Of a DNA stretch of 64,000 nt, positions 44,261-52,938 are shown in pieces; the stretch's first letter is position 1; every line of letters starts with the position of its first letter. The translations under genes and the position numbers were made by a program. The notes beneath the pieces are model-generated. The model saw only the letters and a program-made list of their open reading frames with translations. It was not told where the DNA came from and ran no database searches. The DNA comes from a bacterium (GTDB taxonomy: Bacteria > Desulfobacterota > Desulfocorpusculales > Desulfocorpusculum): contig JBBFLE010000005.1 in assembly GCA_037481695.1 (NCBI GenBank), positions 186,001-250,000 on the forward strand, in the 5' to 3' direction.

Positions 44261-45220
44261 TCAAATTCGAATCCTGTGACACAGGGCAAAGTGATCTTTG
44301 CGGTACTCTGTCCATTGAGGCCTCTCAGGAGCACAGATTTCTCCATTCTCAGGGCATCTGGGACAGAACCTACAACCTTGGGGAGGATCCAGAAGATTGG
44401 GGGGCTCCCCAGGAATGGGCTCCAGTCTCTTCCTGGGGCCTTGGATCTGGGGATAAGACCTCATCAAACCTTGGGTATAGGGATGAAGAGGACGTTCCAG
44501 GACCTCATCCGTGGGCCCGAACTCCACTATCTGTCCGGCATACATCACTCCCATCCGGTCGCATGAGCGTGCGATGACCGAGATGTCGTGGGATATGTAC
44601 AGAATGGAAAGGCCCATGTCAACTTGCAGCCGCCTTAGCTGTCCTAGAATCTGGTCCGCCACCATCACATCCAATGCTGTGGTAGGCTCGTCGGCGATGA
44701 GGATGGAAGGGTGGCAGGACAAGGCCATGGCTATGACCGCTCTTTGTCGCATTCCTCCGCTGAACTGATGTGGATAGTCTTTCATTCGGGCAGGATCCAG
44801 CCCTACCATGGCACAAAGCTCTTCCAGTCTCTTGAGAGCCTCCTGCTCTGTTATCTGACCGTCATGGATTCGTATTGCCTCCAGGATCTGTTCTCCCACT
44901 CTGTGCACAGGATTCAAGGCATTCATGGCAGCCTGGAAGACCATGGCTACTTTCTTCCATCTAAGAGCTCTCATGGTCTCTGGGTCCAGGGAAAACAGAT
45001 CCCTGCCTTCCAGAAGAATCCTTCCTCCCAGGATCTTAGCATTGGGTGCCAGAAGCCCCAATATTGCCATGGCCACTGTGGTCTTGCCGCAGCCTGACTC
45101 CCCCACAAGCCCCAAGGCTTCGCCGGATCTAAGCTCCAGGAAAACCTTCTCCAGGGCTTTTACGGAGCCTCTTGCAGTCAGATAGTGTACGGTGAGCTCT
45201 TGGATCTCAAGTGGTTTCAT
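44261..45220 (-). CDS. oppD: oligopeptide ABC importer ATPase, OppD/DppD type
   Basis: 319 residues. Walker A GESGCGKTT, Q-loop MVFQAAMNALNPV, signature FSGGMRQRAVIAMAL, Walker B LIADEPTTALDV and ILYISHD are all canonical. The C-terminal CPRCPENGEICAPE cluster is typical of this pair. It overlaps the oppC stop by four bases. Confidence 0.93.
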   Translation of the reverse strand: MKPLEIQELTVHYLTARGSVKALEKVFLELRSGEALGLVGESGCGKTTVAMAILGLLAPNAKILGGRILLEGRDLFSLDPETMRALRWKKVAMVFQAAMNALNPVHRVGEQILEAIRIHDGQITEQEALKRLEELCAMVGLDPARMKDYPHQFSGGMRQRAVIAMALSCHPSILIADEPTTALDVMVADQILGQLRRLQVDMGLSILYISHDISVIARSCDRMGVMYAGQIVEFGPTDEVLERPLHPYTQGLMRSYPQIQGPRKRLEPIPGEPPNLLDPPQGCRFCPRCPENGEICAPERPQWTEYRKDHFALCHRIRI

Positions 45221-46170
45221 TGCTCCAGGACCTCCTTGCGGAGCCTGGGATTGAGCACTTCATCCATGGCCCGGCCCACCAGGTAGAAGGATAGGGTTAT
45301 GAGGGATATGCATATGCCAGGGGGTAGAAGCCAGTAAGGAGCCCGAAACATATGGCCGGTCTTCCAGATCCACTGAAGCATCATGCCCCAGGACACAGTG
45401 GATGGATCTCCGAAACCCAAGAAAGACAAGGCTGCCTCGATCAATATGGCAGAAGTAACCCCAAAGGTCATGTATAGAAAAGAAAGAGGCAATACATTGG
45501 GCAGGATGTGACGCAAGAGGATCCTGCGGTGAGAGGCCCCTGCCACCTTTGCTGCCTCAACGTACGGCCTTACCTTCAGGGAAAGGGTCTGGGATCTGAT
45601 GACCCTGGAAACCCCTGCCCATTTGAGTAACCCGATTATGATGACCAGGTTCCAAACCGAAAGCTGTCCCAAGACCGAGGAGAGGATCAATATGACCAGC
45701 AGCCCAGGAAGAACCATCACGATATCCGCCAGACGCATCAGGAGAGTATCCACGGCTCTACCGAAGTAACCTGCCACCATTCCCACCAGCGTGCCTATGG
45801 CCACGGCCATGAAAGCAGCAGAGACACCTATGAGAAATGCCACCCTGGCGCCCGTGAGAAGCTGTGAGAGAATATCCCTTCCCATGAAATCCGTTCCGAG
45901 CCAGTGCCTTGCAGTGGGACCTACAGATCTGTCGATTTCTGGGTCCACTCCGCTCATGGGATGGTACATGGGATCTATCATGGGGGGCACAAAACTGAGC
46001 AAGGCCATCAAAGCGAACATGCCCAGAAGACCCAGCCCTATCAAGCCCATGGGATTTCTTCTGTAAATCTCCCAGTTTTCACCCAGATGGCGAAGCCAGT
46101 GAAGGCCCGGTTTGTGATATTCGCGGTGCGATTTCCCCCCCTTAGGGGATGCAGTTGAAGGACTGCTCAT
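45217..46170 (-). CDS. oppC: oligopeptide ABC importer permease, OppC/DppC type
   Basis: 317 residues, six transmembrane helices. The N-terminal NPMGLIGLGLLGMFALMALL segment and the periplasmic stretch HWLGTDFMGRDILSQLLTGA are the conserved OppC marks. The EAA-like loop EAAKVAGASHRRILLRHILPN contacts the ATPases. Its first about 35 residues are basic and cytosolic. Confidence 0.93.
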   Translation of the reverse strand: MSSPSTASPKGGKSHREYHKPGLHWLRHLGENWEIYRRNPMGLIGLGLLGMFALMALLSFVPPMIDPMYHPMSGVDPEIDRSVGPTARHWLGTDFMGRDILSQLLTGARVAFLIGVSAAFMAVAIGTLVGMVAGYFGRAVDTLLMRLADIVMVLPGLLVILILSSVLGQLSVWNLVIIIGLLKWAGVSRVIRSQTLSLKVRPYVEAAKVAGASHRRILLRHILPNVLPLSFLYMTFGVTSAILIEAALSFLGFGDPSTVSWGMMLQWIWKTGHMFRAPYWLLPPGICISLITLSFYLVGRAMDEVLNPRLRKEVLEQ

Positions 46171-46185
46171 GTTTCCAGAATCACC

Positions 46186-47163
46186 TCAATATCTGATCCT
46201 TGGGTCCAGATAAGCGTAGATAATGTCCACCAATAGATTGGAAACCAGCACAAAAGCGGCTATGAGTAAGAAGGCTGCCTGGGCCAGGGGATAGTCTCCC
46301 TGGGCCACAGAGGAAACCAGCTCTCTTCCCAGCCCTGGCCAGGAAAATATGGTTTCCGTCAAAGCCCCACCATTTATGGAAAAAGCCAGGCTCAAACCCA
46401 GACTGGTCACAACCGGCAGGGAGGCATTGGGGGCTGCATGGCGGTTGCGTATCAGCTTTTCTGGGAGCCCCTTGGCCCTGGCTGTCAGAATATAGTCCTC
46501 CCGCAGGGTCTCCAGCATGGTGCTTCTCATGACCAGGGTGTAGCCTCCGAAATGGGTCAAGAACAAGACACCCATGGGCAAGGCCATGTGGTGGAGCACA
46601 TCCAGGGTCTTACGTACAAGGCCTGAGTCAGGATCCAACCAAACTTCTGGTGAGACTATTCCGTTTAGAGGGAACCATCCCAGCTGGTAACCGAAAACCC
46701 AGATCATAAGCAGAGCCAGCCATGGCAAGAAAAAGGTGTGTGTCAGGAGTCCCAGGAAGCTCATTCCCGTGTCCAGAAGAGTCCCTCTTTTCCATGCCAG
46801 TATTTTACCCAGTGATATGCCTGCCATGGCATACAGCACGGTCACGGTGGTGAACAAAAGGGCAGTCTTGGGGAGTCTGTCTGCAAGGATCTCCACCACG
46901 GGTTGGCGGTAGTGGAAAGATGTGCCGAACTCTCCTCTGATGAAATTCCAAAGATACAGTAGAAACTGCCTATGAAGAGGTTGATCCAAACCGAACTGAA
47001 CCTTGAGGATTTCTACTTCCTCTTCAGTCATCAAGGGATCCGCTATGGTGGAAAGGGGGTCTCCAGGAGCCATGCGGAAAAGCACAAAAAGCAGGGTCAG
47101 GATGATGAAAAAAGTAAGCAGTATCTGCCAGGAGCGCACTATGAGAAACTTGCGAAGATTCAT
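46186..47163 (-). CDS. oppB: oligopeptide ABC importer permease, OppB/DppB type
   Basis: 325 residues, six transmembrane helices. Typical are FRMAPGDPLSTI, the LGLDQPLHRQFL-like stretch, FGTSFHYRQPVVEILADRLPK (in parts) and the loop EDYILTARAKGLPEKLIRNRH. It ends IIYAYLDPRIRY, the usual OppB C-terminus. It lies between the binding-protein and oppC genes. Confidence 0.93.
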   Translation of the reverse strand: MNLRKFLIVRSWQILLTFFIILTLLFVLFRMAPGDPLSTIADPLMTEEEVEILKVQFGLDQPLHRQFLLYLWNFIRGEFGTSFHYRQPVVEILADRLPKTALLFTTVTVLYAMAGISLGKILAWKRGTLLDTGMSFLGLLTHTFFLPWLALLMIWVFGYQLGWFPLNGIVSPEVWLDPDSGLVRKTLDVLHHMALPMGVLFLTHFGGYTLVMRSTMLETLREDYILTARAKGLPEKLIRNRHAAPNASLPVVTSLGLSLAFSINGGALTETIFSWPGLGRELVSSVAQGDYPLAQAAFLLIAAFVLVSNLLVDIIYAYLDPRIRY

Positions 47164-47191
47164 CCAGTCCCAATTCCCCCCTTTTTTGCTC

Positions 47192-48991
47192 TCACTTCTT
47201 GTTGGGCTTAACCTTCAAGAACGTCCACAGATTGCCTATGCCACCTGGCATTTCCACCCACCCTGTGAACTTGTCCACTCGTACGGCCTCCAGGTTCATG
47301 GGCACATAAAGGGGTAAATAAGGCAGATCCTGCATGAGGATTTTTTGAAGCTCCATGATCATATCGCGCCTTTTCTCCAGGTCCATGGTTTCAGCTTGCA
47401 GGTCTGCCAGCCTGTCGAACTCTGGGTTTCTGTAACCGCAAGAATTCTTTCCTCCTGGTACATCGGCCTTGGAATGGAAAAAAGATCGCAAATAATCTGG
47501 ATCATGTCCCAAAGCTCCCCAACCCGACACAAACATGTCAAAGTCCCTGTCAGATTCCACTTTTTTGGTCAGGGCCGCAAAGGCCATGGGCCGCCAATTT
47601 ACAGGAACTCCGAAATCCCTCAACCATTGCTGTATGAGGTTTCCTGTCTGGGCTCTGTGGGCATCATAATCTGCCGGGGGTGTCAGAAGATTCAATGGCG
47701 GCACGGGCTGGCCATCGGGGAGCCTGAGTCCACTTCCCTGAACAGAGAACTGTCCTGGAAAATTTCCCCCAACGGGCTCCACCTGCCAGGTATAGCCGGC
47801 CTCTTTAAGAAGGCCCTTGGCCTTCTCCACCCGTTGCTTCCAACTCAAGCCTTCTCCATAGGTGGGAGGCTTTTGAAGGCAAAACTGTACGTTGTCCGGC
47901 TGTATCAGGGTGTCCAATTTGCAGCCCTGGTCATGCAGGATTCTCTGAACCACGAAGTCCTTGTCCACAAGGAAGGCCACCGCACGCCTGAAAGACAAAT
48001 CGGACATGGGGGCTTTGCGCAGGTTGAAACCCAGGTAACGATAACCGCTTTTCAAGGCCGAAAACATGCGTATGTTGGGATTGGATTTCAAATCCTCCAG
48101 ATATCCGGATTCTATACCCCACCAGAGGTAGTCTATATCACCCTTTTTCAAAGCCAAAACAGCCGTGTCGTTGTTGGCGTAAATCTTGAATATTATTCCA
48201 TCCACAAAAGGGCCCACATCCTGTCCTGCTATCTGCTTCTTGAGTCCGAAGAACCTCCCGTTTCGCGCCAGGTGTATGTAAGCCCCCTTTTGCCATTGTT
48301 GCAGCACAAAAGGGCCCAGGCTCTCGGGCTTGGTAACAGGGTGGGTAGTCAAGAATTCCAAGGGCTTGGCTAGAGCCAGGCGATAGGCCTCCTCTGGAGA
48401 CTTGCCAGAGGCTTCCTGGGCCTTGAGACTCTCTTGGAGCAATTGCTCCGCTTTGTCAAAGAGGGGTTTCCAACGTTTCTTTTGAATCACTATGGAGGTC
48501 AGGGTCCTTTCCCACAAGATGGCCATGGGTCTTTGTAGAACCAAGCGCACTGTCCTGGGATCAGGGGTTTCCACCCTCTCCACAAAATTCCAGTTGTTCC
48601 AATAGGCTGGAATTCTAAACTTACGAATGACATCTGCGGTGAAGGCCACATCCTCTGATGTAAAAGGTGTACCGTCGTCCCATTGTGCATCCCTGAGACG
48701 GAAGGTGACGGTCTTGGCTTCAGGGTCCCAAACCGCTTTCTCCGAAGCAAGCCACGGGATCAACTCCTGACCTGAAGGCTCTCGATAGTAGAGCCTTTGA
48801 TAGGAAAACAACAAGACTTTGGAAGCCCAGATGTCTTTGGCTCCCAAGATGTTGAGCGTCTTGGGCTCTTCCATGAGTCCCACTTTGAGCAACCCTCCCT
48901 CAGCCGCCCAGGCTGAGCCTGGAGAGCAAATGGCCACAATCATCAATAAAACCCACGGAAAAGCCCGATTAAAAGCGAGTATGCTCCTCAT
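47192..48991 (-). CDS. peptide-binding protein of the ABC importer (SBP family 5)
   Basis: 599 residues with a cleavable signal peptide ending AWAAEG. The binding fold has the family 5 marks VTFRLRDAQWDDGTPFTSEDV, GYLEDLKSNPNIRMF and YLGFNLRKAPMSDLSFRRAV. The long form (about 600) with the extra region around SGKSPEEAYRLALAK is common in peptide, nickel-chelate or glutathione importers. Which solute it binds is not visible. Its start overlaps the GshB-like gene by four bases, so the importer is coupled to a ligase. Confidence 0.88.
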   Translation of the reverse strand: MRSILAFNRAFPWVLLMIVAICSPGSAWAAEGGLLKVGLMEEPKTLNILGAKDIWASKVLLFSYQRLYYREPSGQELIPWLASEKAVWDPEAKTVTFRLRDAQWDDGTPFTSEDVAFTADVIRKFRIPAYWNNWNFVERVETPDPRTVRLVLQRPMAILWERTLTSIVIQKKRWKPLFDKAEQLLQESLKAQEASGKSPEEAYRLALAKPLEFLTTHPVTKPESLGPFVLQQWQKGAYIHLARNGRFFGLKKQIAGQDVGPFVDGIIFKIYANNDTAVLALKKGDIDYLWWGIESGYLEDLKSNPNIRMFSALKSGYRYLGFNLRKAPMSDLSFRRAVAFLVDKDFVVQRILHDQGCKLDTLIQPDNVQFCLQKPPTYGEGLSWKQRVEKAKGLLKEAGYTWQVEPVGGNFPGQFSVQGSGLRLPDGQPVPPLNLLTPPADYDAHRAQTGNLIQQWLRDFGVPVNWRPMAFAALTKKVESDRDFDMFVSGWGALGHDPDYLRSFFHSKADVPGGKNSCGYRNPEFDRLADLQAETMDLEKRRDMIMELQKILMQDLPYLPLYVPMNLEAVRVDKFTGWVEMPGGIGNLWTFLKVKPNKK

Positions 48992-50010
48992 CTAATTTGC
49001 CCCTTTTGCTTATGGAATATGGTGGAGCCCTTTCTTCGGAATACCTCCTCCTCCACGAAATCTATTACTTTTTTCTCGGCCTGGATACCGTACAATCGGT
49101 CCAGATATGCTATGCCGCCTGGACTGATGGAGTTGATTTCTATCAGTTTATCACCTATGACGTCTATGGCAACAAAGTAAAGCCCATCTTGAATCAGCCT
49201 CTCCCTAACTCTGTTACAGATGTGCAGATCCGAGGCTGTAAGAGTATGAGGTTCTGCTCTGGCTCCAGCAAAGAGGTTTGTGCGGAACTCCCCCGGACAC
49301 GGAATACGGCGCATGGCCCCCAAAACCTCTCCGTTGAGCATCATGATCCTGACATCACCGCCTCTAACCTCTTCCAAGAACTCCTGCACGATGACCGGAT
49401 TCCTGTCTTCATACTTCTTGGTGCTGTCCACGTAGAAATTGAGAAGAGAATTGAGATTTTCAGGGTCTTTATTGCTGAGTTTTATTACTCCAGTTCCTCT
49501 AAATCCTATGGTGGGCTTCATGATTACATCACCACCAAACTCGTCTATGATTTTCCTAAGACGGGCAGGATCCCTGGAAACATGTGTTTCTGGAATGATG
49601 TCAGGAAAATTCAAAGTGTATAACTTACTTGATGCCTTTATCTGCCCCTGGATGTCGTTTATGATAAAAACATCGTCTTTTACAAACTGAAGAAAATCTA
49701 TGGTCCTAAAGTTGACAGGTGGATTTTTCCTCAGAAAAAGAGCGTCAAGCTCTGTTATATCTTCGAAGACTCTCTTTTCTTGCATAACGTCCTGAATAAA
49801 GATTCTCCAGGTCTCTTGCCTGGAAAGACCCGGGGGGGCTGTGAGCTCCTTCATGCGGGCCCTGATTCTATTGCTCTTTATGTACAGATCGTGGGGCTCT
49901 AGAAAATGGATTTCATGTCCCCTTTGCACACACTCGTACATCAAGTGGGCCGTGGTGTCTTTGAGGGGATCCAGTTCCTCCAACGGATCCATGAGAAAAG
50001 CTATGCGCAC
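48988..50010 (-). CDS. glutathione-synthetase-like ATP-grasp ligase (GshB-like)
   Basis: 340 residues from a GTG at 50010 that gives MRIAFLMDPLEEL, matching the GshB N-terminus; TTG two codons upstream is the alternative. The GshB marks are LDALFLRKNPPVN, IMKPTIGFRGTGVIKL, GGDVRIMMLNGEV, CPGEFRTNLFAGARAEPH and the metal motif AIDVIGDKLIEINSISPGG. True GshB adds glycine to gamma-glutamylcysteine, but no gshA is visible and the context is a ligase cluster, so another amine may be used. The region is visibly more AT-rich than its neighbours, which could mean separate acquisition. First gene after a terminator-like hairpin. Confidence 0.82.
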   Translation of the reverse strand: MRIAFLMDPLEELDPLKDTTAHLMYECVQRGHEIHFLEPHDLYIKSNRIRARMKELTAPPGLSRQETWRIFIQDVMQEKRVFEDITELDALFLRKNPPVNFRTIDFLQFVKDDVFIINDIQGQIKASSKLYTLNFPDIIPETHVSRDPARLRKIIDEFGGDVIMKPTIGFRGTGVIKLSNKDPENLNSLLNFYVDSTKKYEDRNPVIVQEFLEEVRGGDVRIMMLNGEVLGAMRRIPCPGEFRTNLFAGARAEPHTLTASDLHICNRVRERLIQDGLYFVAIDVIGDKLIEINSISPGGIAYLDRLYGIQAEKKVIDFVEEEVFRRKGSTIFHKQKGQIR

Positions 50011-50150
50011 TTCCAAACCTCTGGTTTCGAGATATTAGCCATCATGATCCATATAAAGCTGGCCATGAGAGCCATGATACGCCTTAGCTGGCATGGTTGT
50101 CTCGGAAAATCAGATGATCCTTACTCTTATCCTCCAGCAAAAGATCAATT

Positions 50151-50196
50151 AAAACAAGTTACTTGAGGGCTTGGAGCCTGAGGCTCCATCAAGCCC
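50151..50196 (-). terminator. strong hairpin at the end of the RimK-like gene, probable terminator
   Basis: In minus-strand transcript order GGGCTT, a three-base bulge, GGAGCC, loop TCA, GGCTCC and AAGCCC form a 12-bp stem (50167-50196). A small CAAG-TAA-CTTG hairpin and TTTT follow. It overlaps the stop codon of the RimK-like gene and should separate its transcript from the gshB-like operon. The short T run makes termination probable, not certain. Confidence 0.55.
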
Positions 50197-51079
50197 AAGA
50201 AGAGTTCTGAGAAGCTCTTTTCACTGCAGCCTTGATTATCTCAGAGGCCACATCAACACCTGTGACCCGCTCAAGCTCTCTGAAGCCCGGGGTGGTGTTC
50301 ACCTCCAGCACCAATGGCCCCCTCGGGCCTTCCAGCATGTCCACGCCTGCCACGCTTAATTCCAATACCCGGGCTGCCATCACGGCCATCTCCAGCCAAT
50401 TCAAGGGAGGCTCCCACACGATGCCCCTGCCTCGTAGATGCACGTTGGATCTAAACTCGCCCTTCCTGGGCACTCTTCGCATGCAGGCCACCACTTTCCC
50501 CTCCACAACCACCACGCGCACATCCCCGAGAGAGGCCTGGGGCAGGAATTCCTGTAGCAACACTGCCTGGATGGGGTATGGGGGGTGGAGTGCAACATAC
50601 CTGGCGAAATCCTGATCCTGAATCCTCTCCACCGCGGTACCTTGCCTTCCCCTGAGGCCTTTGGCCACCAAAGGAAATCCTCCCAGAGCTTCCACTGCAT
50701 CAGGTATCTGAGCCGGATCCTGGATCATCACACTCCTGGGCACCGGGATCTTGTGAGACTCCAGTTTCCTCAAAGACAGGAACTTGTCCCTTGCCACCAC
50801 CAAGGCCCTAAAACTGTTTAGACAGGGGATGCCTTGCTGTTCAAGGTGGAAAAGCGCAGCCAGCTCGTGGTCCTCCATGGTAGAGCCTATGCGAGGCACC
50901 AGCACATCAAAGGCCTTTTCCATGGCCTGCCCCGTTCCAATTCGGGGCACAACAGAGCGAGGATGAAGCAAGAAGCTTTCATGTCCCATGGCTTGGGCAC
51001 TTTCCATGAGCCTGCGGTTGGGATGATATCTTCTATCCCTGGTGCTCAGGATGGCCACTCGTACTTTTTTCCCCTTCAC
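50189..51079 (-). CDS. RimK-family ATP-grasp ligase
   Basis: 296 residues. The ATP lysine lies in LVAKGLRGRQG (137-147), followed by GDVRVVVVEGKVVACMRR (185-202), the substrate loop GEFRSNVHLRGRG and the metal motif AGVDMLEG..LEVNTTPGF (Asp247, Glu259, Asn261). RimK-family enzymes add glutamate or other amino acids to proteins, to amino-group carrier proteins (LysX) or to small molecules (MptN, CofF), and the same fold makes graspetides. It overlaps the radical SAM gene by four bases, so the two likely act together. Substrate unknown. Confidence 0.85.
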   Translation of the reverse strand: MKGKKVRVAILSTRDRRYHPNRRLMESAQAMGHESFLLHPRSVVPRIGTGQAMEKAFDVLVPRIGSTMEDHELAALFHLEQQGIPCLNSFRALVVARDKFLSLRKLESHKIPVPRSVMIQDPAQIPDAVEALGGFPLVAKGLRGRQGTAVERIQDQDFARYVALHPPYPIQAVLLQEFLPQASLGDVRVVVVEGKVVACMRRVPRKGEFRSNVHLRGRGIVWEPPLNWLEMAVMAARVLELSVAGVDMLEGPRGPLVLEVNTTPGFRELERVTGVDVASEIIKAAVKRASQNSSWA

Positions 51080-52938
51080 GGCCCCAGCCCTTCCCAGGAG
51101 CCCTCTAGCCCTGTTGAGTCAAAACCCATGGCCGCAGTAGGCCCTGCTCCGAATCGATCCAGATAAAGCTGAAGGTATTCACGCAGCTTAAGATGATACC
51201 AGAAAGGCTTTCCCCCCGGGCCTTCCAAAAGCATCTTCTTGGCCCTTTGCGCCAGCTGGGCGGTTTCCCTCTGACTCATGCCAGTTGCCGTAGAGTACTC
51301 AAGAAGATCAAAAAAGGGGGTCTCCTTTCGTGTGACTTCGTGGATGGAGAATTTCCGAAGGTTGGCGAAAATATAAGTGTTTTCATAAAGCACAAAGGGA
51401 TAGAGTATGAAGGAATGGATCCTGCCTTTCTGGGATCTCAGAAACTCAATGGTGGTCTGGGCCTCTTGCTGGGTCTCGGTGGGGAATCCCAGGATGAAAC
51501 AGGCATGGTTCCATATTCCTGCCCTTTGGGAACGGTTCAAGACCTCTTTCATGGCAGGTACTGTGGTGCCTTTTCGCATGAGCTTCAGAACCCTGGGATG
51601 GGCTGATTCCACCCCCCAGCGGATCTGGCGGACTCCGGCCTTGGCCATCTTCTGGAGCCTCTTGAATGTAAAGCCTGATACGGGCTTTGCCCATATGAGC
51701 ATGGAAACCTTCAAGCTTCTTCGCAGGATTTCCTCACAAAGCTCCTCCCAATACTCTGGAGGCATGCAGTCGTCGTTGACCGTGAAGTCCCTGACCCCAT
51801 AGAGGTCTCCAAGCCTTTGGATTTCCTGGGCCACCTTGGCAGGTGCCAAGAAATCCACCTTCTCGGTCCCATACCTTATACAAAATGTGCATTTACCCCA
51901 ATAACAACCCCTGGACATGCGCAGTGGGGCATAGGGACGGGGGATGAGGTAGTCTTGCCAGGAAACATCAGAAAAATCCGGCGCTGGAAGTTTATCCAGA
52001 TCCACAGGTGGTTTGGGAGGATTCATACGGGGGGTGCCGTTTTGCATGCAGACCAAGCCTGGGATTGATCCTATTTCTTTCCCTGAGGTTAGATTTTCCA
52101 GGAGCATGGCCAGGGGTTCCTCACCCTCGTGGAGTACAGCGCTGTGAAAATACTCCTCAAAGAAGAAGGGATGTCTGGTGAGCTTATCCTGTATTCTGAG
52201 CAGATGCTTGCCTCCCACCACCACATGGGTCTGTGGAATTCTTTCCCTGAGCAGTCTAGCCAGAGTCATGGCCGAGATGAACTGATGTACGCTGGAGATG
52301 GAAATGCCCACCAGGGCAGGTCTAAGTCTTGTGATGCGCTGCATCACAACATCTTCCCAAAATGGGAGGAAAACATTGCGCTTTGGGTCCTGGCAAAGAT
52401 CTGCCAGATCCTGCCTGCTCCAGATATCTCCTCGCCTGTAATAGTTGAAGGAGATCCTGCCAGGCCAGCCTGAGAGGCTGGCCATTTCCATCAATTGATA
52501 AAGGCCCTCTATGGCTGGCAGGACCCGGTTGGGATTGAAGAAAAGCTCTTCCTGTCTCAGGACCCCCTGGAAATCTTGGACTCTACTGACGCATTCTTCC
52601 CAGTATCCCAATCTACCTAGAGCCTTTTGTTTGAGCTGTTGGGGAAGGCCATCAGATTCTGCACCCAGGCGCAAACGCAGTCCTTCCAAGAGAAACCTCA
52701 AGGTCTTTTGGGTCAGAAGATAATCCTTGAAGAATTCCAAGTTGGCATCCAGTGGAAATACCGTATGCCCTTTTTCCCTAAGGTAAGCCGTCAGAACCGG
52801 TAGGGCCAGATGCGGTACAATGGGCAACCAAACAGGGGGAAAAACCAGTACAACAGGTCCGTGCTTGCCAGGAGCTTGGCACGAGCCAGAAGTATTCAGT
52901 GAGGAGGATCTCGAAGAACCAAGAGTTCTTTCAGTCAT
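51076..52938 (-). CDS. B12-binding-type radical SAM enzyme
   Basis: 620 residues. Residues about 25-300 have the cobalamin-binding-like fold (PPVWLPIVPHLALPVLTAYL, then IPQTHVVVGGKHLLRI). The radical SAM core follows, with SRGCYWGKCTFCIR at 343-355. Cys345, Cys350 and Cys353 give CX4CX2C spacing, one residue longer than the classical CX3CX2C. Other marks are VNDDCMPPEYWEEL, WAKPVSGFT, IRWGVESAHPRVLKLMRKGT and FILGFPTETQQEA. The class includes methyltransferases and ring-forming enzymes acting on unactivated carbons, many in peptide or lipid pathways. Coupled to the RimK-like gene and overlapping the upstream small exported protein gene by eight bases. Confidence 0.83.
   Translation of the reverse strand: MTERTLGSSRSSSLNTSGSCQAPGKHGPVVLVFPPVWLPIVPHLALPVLTAYLREKGHTVFPLDANLEFFKDYLLTQKTLRFLLEGLRLRLGAESDGLPQQLKQKALGRLGYWEECVSRVQDFQGVLRQEELFFNPNRVLPAIEGLYQLMEMASLSGWPGRISFNYYRRGDIWSRQDLADLCQDPKRNVFLPFWEDVVMQRITRLRPALVGISISSVHQFISAMTLARLLRERIPQTHVVVGGKHLLRIQDKLTRHPFFFEEYFHSAVLHEGEEPLAMLLENLTSGKEIGSIPGLVCMQNGTPRMNPPKPPVDLDKLPAPDFSDVSWQDYLIPRPYAPLRMSRGCYWGKCTFCIRYGTEKVDFLAPAKVAQEIQRLGDLYGVRDFTVNDDCMPPEYWEELCEEILRRSLKVSMLIWAKPVSGFTFKRLQKMAKAGVRQIRWGVESAHPRVLKLMRKGTTVPAMKEVLNRSQRAGIWNHACFILGFPTETQQEAQTTIEFLRSQKGRIHSFILYPFVLYENTYIFANLRKFSIHEVTRKETPFFDLLEYSTATGMSQRETAQLAQRAKKMLLEGPGGKPFWYHLKLREYLQLYLDRFGAGPTAAMGFDSTGLEGSWEGLGP

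Noticed and set aside
47345-48373. Long plus-strand ORF of 342 codons opposite the peptide-binding protein
   Set aside because: It is antisense to a clear binding-protein gene, has no recognisable domain and no ribosome site of note; GC-biased codon structure on the other strand explains it.
48988-50010. Housekeeping glutathione synthetase
   Set aside because: The sequence is GshB-like, but no gshA is visible and the gene is coupled to the importer. Glutathione synthesis is therefore not asserted.
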